This document shows, one piece after another, positions 1-8,900 of a stretch of DNA of 15,000 nucleotides. Under the pieces are notes generated by a model. That model ran no database searches, was not told the DNA's origin, and saw only the letters and a list, made by a program, of their open reading frames with translations. Both the position numbers and the translations under genes were made by a program. The first letter of the stretch is position 1, and each line of letters opens with the position of its first letter. This DNA is from Chromera velia (Eukaryota > Sar > Chromeraceae): the NCBI GenBank assembly GCA_018398765.1, contig JAHBMJ010001314.1:15001-30000 (forward strand), written 5' to 3'.

Positions 1-327
1 GAGCCAAACTCCCTCAATCAAGCCTGACGATGACCGCTGCACTCTCTACTTGAGGAGCTCTTTCGATGGAGGCTCGTTCCATCAGCGAGGGAGTCTTGGA
101 AGCACCCCCGACCAGATCTCCTGGAAGCTCAAAATGCTGTGTATTCGTCCATAGAAACACCTTTTCGTTCCGGCAGGATTGTACCGTTTTGACGTGCTTC
201 CTTAGTGCCACGGATTGCTGACTCATAAGCTGTGCAGAGCGACATGGTCCTTACACTTTTCATCAAGGTACGTCGATTGATCTGCATGATCGACCTGCAT
301 GCATAAGAATGCATATATATTATAATG

Positions 328-346
328 GGCGCGCGCATTGCGCGCC
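328..346. repeat. GC-only hairpin (7-bp stem, 5-nt loop)
   Basis: GGCGCGC at 328-334 is the exact inverse complement of GCGCGCC at 340-346, with the loop GCATT. It sits directly after the TATA-like run at 311-326. A hairpin of the same kind occurs at 13867-13885 upstream of the other gene. The stem is read directly from the sequence; any regulatory role or Z-DNA tendency is inference. Confidence 0.6.
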
Positions 347-973
347 GAGGTATTTCGGATAGAATCCGACCCGACTATGCAGCGCTCTCATCGCGCGCGC
401 GCGTCGAAGCGCGAAAGATGCATGCATGCATGTGCGCGACAATGGCCGCGCGCGGCGCAAAACATGAATGAGAGCTTAGTAAGGGTCATGCTTTTGTCCT
501 CCTTCACCCGGCCTTTTCGTGATCGTGAACGCTTTTCCACTCAAAAACGAAAAAAGGGTTGCACGCGCGTATACGGTGTATTACGGGCTTTGCCTGCATG
601 TGTGTGCATAGGGAGTGGGTGTCGGCGGGTGTTCAATGTCTCTTGGTACCAACGGTGGCATACACCCATTTGGTCACTCTCTGGCAGCTGAGACGCTGGA
701 ACCAGCTCAGCTGTGACCGTCTCTGCGTACAGTCAAGCCTGCGATAGTTGAATGAAAATGCGTTTTTTGTCGTCACTTCCCGGATCCCCCTGCTGAATCT
801 CACCGCCATCCTTTGGCTCTGTTTTTGTTTTTGCTGAAAAAGGCTCAGTCTGTCTCTGATGAGCTCATCATCTTCTCCCTACGTTTCCCCTTTGGTCGTG
901 GCGGTCTACGGTCAGTTAGTCCTTCATTCTGCGTGCTTGTGGTTATCGGAAACGCAGAGCCTTTTTTTTTTCC

Positions 974-980
974 ATATATA
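974..980 (+). promoter_or_regulatory. TATA-like box upstream of TRAPPC10
   Basis: The sequence CCATATATAGACC follows a run of T. It lies about 480 bases before the proposed start codon, so it would imply a transcription start near 1005 and a long leader of roughly 450 bases. It is one of several TATA-like words upstream of the gene, and the assignment is tentative. Confidence 0.25.
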
Positions 981-1460
981 GACCTTTTCCTTGCGGTAGC
1001 AGCTTGAGAGAAGGGGAGGGAGAGTGGAGACGGGTGGAGACGGAGACAGCAGACGGACTCTTTGCTCCTCGTTCTCCTCTTTTGTTCTCCCATTCACAGA
1101 CGCATATGGAATGGTGGCCAGACAGATGCGCACGTTTCGATAGGCAAGTAGGGGAATTCCTGCCCAGTGACTCGGCATGATCGCACCCACCGCCGGTACC
1201 GAATGCTTGATTTTTAAGTGGGGGCGTCTTGTACAACTGTCTGAATTGGAGATTAGAGAAACGGCAAAGCCAGAGAGAACTCATCCATTGGGATTACTTG
1301 TTGTCTATTGAAATTGGTGCTCCATCAGCTCAGCATTCTCATACCTCACTCTCACCATCGTTTTTTGATTTGGGTAGAATCACTGACGGCAGGTAGCCCG
1401 TATCACCTTGAAATCGCACAGGCACAAAAATGACAGTTGTATTGTAAGATTGTCTTGCAC

Positions 1461-2168
1461 ATGCACTCAAAAATTCTCTGCCTGATCGATGCAGATGATC
1501 AGGAGACATGGGACATCGTGGCAAGTCACGTGACGACCCGTCTGCCTCTGAACTCCGTGCCCCTCCGCCCGCACACCTCAGTCCTCAACGAGCTCTACGC
1601 CAGTCTTCCAAGCAGGGATCCCTCAACGACCTCCAGCCTGGGGGGATTGGGCCAGGGGGGCTCGTCGTCCTCCCCGCAGTCCCCAACAAACAGACAGGAG
1701 GCCACTGCCAGAGGACAGAGCGGCGCTGCCGCACAGTCGATCCGTCTCTTTGACGGTGTGCATTTGTCCTTCATTCCTTCGGGGGATGCCCGTTTGGCAG
1801 CAACGCAACGGACCCTCTTCAATCTTCCAGATCAGCCGCTTGTACATGTGTTTTTCTGCAAGTGCGAGACGACCGACGCCTATAAAAGCACGTTCAAGAA
1901 AGTCCTGAAGCAGTGGAGCGAAAACCTCACACAGGCACAGCACGAGTGGCTCGTCGTCCTTTGCGCAGAGTGGAGGGGGGGACCCGCCAGTGAGCAGTCT
2001 GTGCAGGTCCAAAACCACAAAATTCTGGTGGACAGGGTGAAGGCGGACATCCAGCAGACTGACAGGGGCCGGCGGGAAAGAGTTGTGAGGGTCACATTCC
2101 TGCCGCCCGGCACTGCGGCGCCGCCCCCTGCGGCCGGAGGAATGCAGAGCTTCCAGGATCTCTGGCAG
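1461..2168 (+). CDS. TRAPPC10: TRAPPC10 exon 1 (residues 1-236)
   Basis: It begins MHSKILCLIDADDQETWDIV and reaches the conserved TRAPPC10 segment LVHVFFCKCETTDAYKST (127-144), then WSENL and HEWLVVLCAEW (161-171). Residues 51-94 are a Ser/Gly/Gln-rich insert not expected in the family. It ends SFQDLWQ in phase 0 at the donor GTCTGT. The frame could be read from a TTG at 1437, but the ATG at 1461 is preferred. Confidence 0.85.
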
Positions 2169-2383
2169 GTCTGTTTGGTTTGGGTCGTTGGACTGCTGTC
2201 AGTCCGTCGACCTTGTCCCCTTTTTTGAGTATTTTCTGCCTGCCTTTCTTTGTGCCTTTCATTCTTTCCTTTCTCCGCATCCTGAATCTCTCTTTGCTTC
2301 CGCGCACCTTCAGTTGATCAGTTGGGAGATTAACCTCCCCACCCCCCACCCGCCCGGGGCCAGATTCTCGTTCTCTCTCCCTC

Positions 2384-2446
<63 letters not shown>

Positions 2447-2952
2447 CAGAGAGCGAGCGCGCTATTTTTCCAACGGACGGATTCGCATAGTGACCACTCA
2501 CCGCTTTCTTTTTTTAATGTGCCCCTTCTGTGTGTGCAGATTTTCGTCCAGAGGTTGAAGGAATGCGTTGGGAGTGCGGTGGAGCTCCGGTGTAACAGAC
2601 TGGAGACCGAGCTAAGAAGGGCTGTCCCCCCCCTCAGGTGCGGGTCTCCCTCTCTCCCAGGAACGGGGGCTGAGATCGTGGGGGTTCATGGAGGAGGGGG
2701 TTCCCCTGGAGAGAGAGGGTCTCTCTCAGAACAGCAGCAGGGGGCAGGCAAGGGACCAGGACAGTCAGGCGACGCGGGGGTAGCGATGCCCTTCTGCCAA
2801 CTGTTTGTGATCGGGGAAGCGTTGGCTCTCGTTCACGAAAAGTGCTGTCGATTTCCGGTTCGTTGGTCGGCTTTTTTCATTCGGCCCTGTTCTCCGTCCC
2901 TCCTCTCCTCCGCCTCCTTTTCTGTCTTCCCCCTTTTCCCCTCTTTTTTTAC

Positions 2953-2991
<39 letters not shown>

Positions 2992-5900
2992 GCCCACTCC
3001 CTTCCGATCATGGTGTGCCAGTCTGATGGTTGCTCCATATTCTGCATCGTTTCTTTGCCTCATCTTTCGCCGATTCTTTGTGTGCGCACCCGGTATGAAA
3101 GAGCAAAACCTGTTTCGTCCGCCTCCCCGGTTGAAATCTGCGGCTATTTTTATTCCTAGGAAAACGTATGCTTGTCTTCCTGTCCCTGCATGGATGCGAT
3201 GCCTGTATTCTCTCTCTCACACTCTCTCTCTCTCTCTGTCTGTCTCTGCAGGAGGCCTTCGAGCTCTACGACGCCCTCGAGCGTTTCCCCCTCCATCCCC
3301 ACGGCCGCGTGACGCCCTCAGCCTTCAAAGGCCTCGGGTTCAGAGACCCGGACGATGAGATCCCCCTCCTGCATTCTCTCGGGAGGAAACAGGTGCGTGC
3401 GTGTCCGTGTGCGTGTGTGAGGGGACTGAGAAGAGAAGAGAAGAGAAGAGAAGAGGGGGGACGCTGGAGCATTGGAAAGGACTCGCAAGAGACCGAGAGA
3501 GCATTGATGTGCAAGCGTTGTGGTGGATTTGGCTGGCTCCTTCATGCCTTTGCTTTTCTTTGCAGGTGAGGGCACAGCTCCGGGACTCTGAAGCGACGTT
3601 CTTTGACTACAAGCAGTACGTGTTTGCAAGGAAGTGCCAACTTCTCCTGCAAAATCGAAACCGTCAGTCAGTTTTCTTCTCCTCGGTTTTCATTCCTTTC
3701 CACTCTCTTTCTTCATGTGTGTCTTGAGTGGCCGCAAGCTGAAACAACTGCCTACATTCTCCTTCCTTCCTGACTTTCTTTCTGTCTCTCTGGTGGAAGC
3801 CTCAGTGATAAGCCCGAGGCGTTCTCCGCTTCTACAGCCCCGTAGAGCATCAATGGATGTGGTGGAGCGTTCTTCGTGAGTTAGTGAGAAAGCGTTTTGT
3901 GCACAAAAACTCCGTGACGGTGGTCTCACTGCAACCGTTTCGAGCACACGACCCTTCTTGATCCATGCAAGGCAATGCATGCTCAACACGTTTATTTGGG
4001 GTCTGCTTCAGTGTTTAGTAGTAAGCACCGGGATGCATGGAACGAGCCAAGGGGCGAGGGCGTGCGAAGAAAGGCTTCCATGATTGATTGTAGGAGGGTC
4101 TTGCTTCTATCCTACCCAACGAGCAGGCAATATTAACAGTGAGTGAGTGCTCACATTGTGGTGCTTTTACGGATGTGCAGTGAATGAGATCCTGAAGGAG
4201 GGCACCTTTTTCGTTCCCGAGCTCGCAAGGGAGCTATTCACGGTCGCTCACAGAGAGGCGAAGGAGATGCGCAAGCGTGCAGAGAGACTGCGCGAGAGGC
4301 GACGGCAAACGACGGCAGCAGATGCTGAGGGAGAGGGAGAGGAGAGAGAGGGGGCGGGGGAGAGAGACGGAGGACCCCGAGAGGAAAGCTCTGCTGCTGC
4401 TGGTGGCTCCCCTCTTTCCCTTCTGAGTCTTTCAGACATGGGCCATTCATACTCTCCTGCTGCGGGGGTGTGGTCATTTCTTGCAGCCATCAACTTAGTC
4501 GGCCTTGCTCTGAAGGGGGTCGGTCAGTACATAGTATCTTTGTGACTCTCATTTTTGTCCCATTGGTTGTTCTTGTGCAAAAGAGTGGAAATACAGGCCT
4601 CTGTAAATAGTTGCAAATTTCATACACGGCATTGGTTTTCTCTCTTATCGCTTCGATGCTGCTTGCCTGTCTCGGTTCCATCTCTCTGGCACTCGTTTTG
4701 CATACACATTGATTCTCTCTCACGCGCATCCGTCTGTCTTCACCTCTCTTCGGGTGGATTGCAGCCGGCCGCCATGTTCACGGATCCTCTCGAGAATGAG
4801 GGTGAGGCAGCGCCCTCGGGAGACGGGCCGGGGGCTCCCGACGCTGCTGTGTCTGGAGAAGTCGCAGCTGGAAAGGCGGCGGGGGCAGAGAAAGGCGGAG
4901 GGGGGTCTGGAGGGTCGTCGGGTCATCACCTGTTCAGTGCGAGCACGATGAAGAAGGGTGCCAGTTCCCTTGGCAAGGCAATGAAGGGGGCCCTGGATGG
5001 GATGGGTATGGTGGGGGGGAAGAAGAAAGATGATGGAAAAGGGAGCAAGGATAAGGAGAAAGAGAAAGAGAAGGACAGCAGTAAGGAGAACGAAGGAGAC
5101 AAAGAGAAGGCTCATCTATCCAGAGAAAGGGAATTGTCCATTACTGCAAACCTCTCTGATGTCGGTGCCCCCATTTCTGCCCTTCTCGTCTTTGCGCAAC
5201 GACAACTGATGCAACTTGGAACTTGGAGGAGAGCGACCGACGTCAGTCAGTGAATCTATCCTTTTGTTGCACTTCCTGTCTGGATGGTACTTCTGCTCTC
5301 AGGCAGACCGCTCAGTCATTCGCTTCCTTCATCATTTCCTCTCCTGTGTCCGACAGTCACTCACTGAGACCTGTAGGAAATATTCACACATCCTCGACGC
5401 ACACTGGATCACTTCAGTCAAGCATCTGAGAGACATTCGCGCACATACCGAGAGACAGAGACAGACAGGAAGACAGAGGGAGAGATACAAGTACCCTGGA
5501 GAAAGAGATCCCAACGGGAGAGGACAGAATTACTTCCGGCTGAGTGCCGATGCCAGGCCTTTCTCTGGCTCAGAGACTTGTCAACAACGGGTGACGCAGA
5601 GTGTTTTCTTTTTATGAGGGGCAGAGTGCAGGACAGAAGCACAGAGCAAGAGAAGAGCACGGTAAAAATATCGCATGCCGGTTTGCATGGCGCTGCCCTC
5701 TCTTTGTCCCCCCCCTCCTTTTCTTCTCTCCTCTCCACTAAACGTCCATTTCCATTCCTGCAGTGGGCCGCCCTCTCGGACTTTCGTCCCCTCTCCCACC
5801 AACAACAAAGGACGCCGCAGAAGTTGGGCAGGGGAGCAGACGGCGCTGAGGGGTTTGCGGGGCGCAAGCAGAGACTCCAAACGGCCCCTGCGCTCGGTGT

Positions 5901-8900
5901 TGCCGCTGCAGGGTCTGCTGCCGAGTTTGAGAAGACACGACTGGCCGTGAGACAAGAGACGAGTGCTTCCCAGGAAGCCGCAGCCTCAGCCCACCTCTCC
6001 TCCTGTTCTCGGGAGCGGCTGCTGCACAGTCTGCAGACACCCCAGAGCTTTGGAACTTTTTTCACGAAGGTTTCCGGGATGGCCGCTCAACGATCTGCAC
6101 TTGCGGGCCGAGCTAGACATGCAGCAGTGATGCAGCTGCATGCAGGGGCTCAGCTGCTCGAAAACGGACGGCCTCGACAGGCAGCTGTGCTTGCTGACCA
6201 AGTGGCCAGTATGGCTTTTCAGGAAAGCTTCCTTCTGGTAAGTCAGATCGGGTTGCATTGTCTGTCGGGTTGCATTTTGCTTCGCTGTCAGTGTCCCGGC
6301 GTATGTGGCCATTCCTATTGTAATCATCCTCCAAAAGTCCGCGTTCCTTTTTCCTTCTTTTCCTTTTCCCCCTCCCATTTAGAGTCAGGGTGAGTTTCTT
6401 TTTTGGTCTGACTGTCAGATCTCGGAGTGGGAGGGAGGCCTTTTGTTTTGCCCCCTTCTTCTTCCTCCTTTTCTTCTCCTTTTTCCTTGCACGTCATGTT
6501 GAAGTCAGTCGTCTGAATGACAACATTCCGCGCTGGGCGTGTGAATGGAATTTAAATGAGCGCTCTTGTGTATCAACACGCAGAATTGAGCGCCTTTCTC
6601 TTCTCTTCAATCTCGCTTGCTTCAGAGATGACGGGATGCCCCTCTCTGCCCCGTTCCTCCCACAACTCGTTTTCCCCTCCTCTTCTCTCCTGTGCTCTCC
6701 TTTCAGTTGTGGCTGACTGCCAGGGAACTGTACGCACAGGCAGTGCGGCACGTGAGTGACATGAGAGCACAGGAACTGCAGACCTGCCTGTGGCTTGCAC
6801 ACCGCACCAACTCACGACGAGCCTCTCGCCGTTTTACCACCCCCTCCGTCACCTCAGTAGGTCCTCCCTCTCCCACCTCCGCTGGAGGGGGGGGGGTTGA
6901 GTCTCCCGAGAGAAAATCACGTTCTGCCACCGTCTCTCCATCAGCCGGAGGGGGGTCTTCAACGACCCCCAGAGAGAGAAATCTGTCGGTTGCTGCCAAA
7001 TACCTTTTGCGTTTTCACAAGGTTGCTGCTGAGATCTCGGCAGTAGAAACCACCAGCCGCGAGAGGCCATTTGACAGTGCCCAAACCTCCCCTTGTGTGT
7101 CGGGATCGGGTCCTTTGACCGCTCAGGACAGCACCACTGACGACAGCCGGCCCTCAGGAGAGAGGGCAAAGAACAGCAATACTGCGCCCCCACCCGCCCC
7201 CATCAATGTTGCTCCCTCTGGCTCCCTCATCAAATTGCTTGCGGGGCCCTGTCTGTATTCCGTTGTCACGATTTGTGATGCTGACACCGGAATGCCCTCA
7301 ACGCCTGCCGACAACCAAGGCGGCTCACACAGGCAGACCTTCGCACCGCACAACTGCCGAAAGGCGGTTCTTCCCCTGGACCCCTACACCTCATTCCCCC
7401 CCGTCCCATCTCACACCACTGCGGCAGCCACCGGAGCTGTGGCTTCTCGGCCCGCACTTTTCGGCCCCGACGGCGGACCGGGTACACGCGCGTCCCGGCA
7501 GAACGGGCCCGACGGAGACGCCACTGGAGGGGGTGGCGGGGACGGGGCGGTCTCAGACCCCCAGGTGGACGGAGAAGGGGGGGAGACGGCAGCAGTCGCG
7601 CGAGAGGGAAGAAGCGCGACTCGCCGAGTAGCCCGTCGATCGGCAGCAAGTGGAAGAAGCAGGAGTGAGCACAGCAGTCGCACGAGTAAGAGAAGAACGT
7701 CAAGACGACGAACGGCAGGGTGGAGAGACGATGCGCGTAGGAGGCCTGCTGTATGGCTCTCTGCCTTTTGCCGCTTTGCTGCGGGTACGAATGGGTTTTC
7801 TAACGCGTCGGGGGAGGTGGACATGACGCTGTGGCCTCCCTCTGCGCACATGGTGGACGGCAGTACGCGTCCCAAAATGAGGGGACTCCAATTGGCACTT
7901 GTACGTGACCCTGACACGACCTCGCAGTATTGGGAAAATATTGTGGGTGGCAGGGGAGGGAGGGGAAACAGGGAACAAGAAGAGGGTGGGAGGCGGTCTC
8001 CTTCCCCCCCTTCGTCGCCCTCTAGGGGTAGAGGGGGGTCAAGCAGTTCCTCGGGATTTTGGCCTGCCGCCTCGCAAATCCCCCCGCCGTGTGCAGATGA
8101 ATCCCAAGCATTCATTCCCCTTGCAGTGCCCATACCGGTCTGTGTGGGACAGACAACTGCCTTCCGGGTCCGGATTTTTTCTGCCCTCGCAGGCCCCCTC
8201 GACAACGTCCGCGTTGCCGTCTCCATAGCCGTGCTGCCCCCCGTCGCTATGCGGGGCCAGTCGACGTCCTTCCCGGCCCCTGGGCCCGGAGAGTCCCCCC
8301 CAGGTCCCCCCACAGTGACCCCGTCGGGGGGGAAGAGACAGCAGCAGGGGCTTGTGACAGTAGAGAGTGTGGGGGCGACCCGCATCGAGCCGGGTCGGAA
8401 TGAATTTTGGATTTATTGGAAGTGCAACGCTGCACTTGGGCAGTATCAGGTAGCCTCGGTTTTCCTTCGTCCGATGGAAAGTCGAGCGTACATTTTGATC
8501 CCTTCCCATCACTTCCCCCCTCTGGGTCTCTGGAAGGAGGTGCTCGAAGAGCTGCAGAGAGACGCCGCCACAGCCGCAGCATCAGAGGGCCGGGGTGGGG
8601 GTGGGAGTGGGGGACCGACCAAGAGTGGGACGTTGGGACGCCCTGCGGGAGTCGAAGGGCTCCTCCACTTATTCGATAGGTTGAGCGTCCCCTGTGTGGA
8701 AGTAGCGCACCCAGAAAGGTATCTACGTGTGACATTGTTAGCGTCACCCGCACATCTTCCGCATTCACTGGCGGTGCCTGGGTCGGGAAGTAAGGGGACA
8801 TCGAGTGTGATCTTGGGAGGGCGTAACATTCTGAGTGTATGTATCTCCACACTTCCTGGGTTCTCCATAGATCTCGGAGGTGCGAGAGAGGGAGACGCCC

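Larger units (their letters stand above)
1..1460. other. Upstream intergenic region and probable 5' UTR of the TRAPPC10 gene
   Basis: I see no recognisable gene here. Short frames exist on the minus strand at 14-226 and 129-338; they lie just downstream (minus sense) of the TATA-like run at 311-326, so a small divergent gene or a first exon leaving the window on the left is possible, but no protein family is recognisable. Positions 328-440 are CpG-rich with alternating GC tracts and TGCATG words. A TATA-like word is at 974-980. From about 1000 to 1460 the sequence is unremarkable and may be 5' UTR, possibly with a non-coding exon or intron of its own. Confidence 0.5.

Noticed and set aside
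3806-3875. Exon-like segment in intron 4 ending at a good donor GTGAGT (reads PRRASMDVVERSS)
   Set aside because: Ending there leaves phase 2, but the next exon at 4181 needs phase 1, and the other two frames hit stops. Joining 3662 directly to 4181 keeps the frame and restores family spacing.
4519-4536. Alternative donor GTATCT at 4534 for intron 5
   Set aside because: It is phase-compatible, but it lacks the +5G/+6T found in the other introns and the preceding G; GTCGGT at 4519 fits better. It would add only five residues.
5418-6065. Minus-strand open frame of 215 codons
   Set aside because: It overlaps the phase-consistent TRAPPC10 exon at 5764-6237 and the preceding intron and has no recognisable domain.
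7411-8385. Minus-strand open frame of 324 codons
   Set aside because: It lies opposite the long TRAPPC10 exon. GC-rich coding DNA commonly gives long antisense frames; its product is Pro/Ser/Arg-rich without a recognisable domain.
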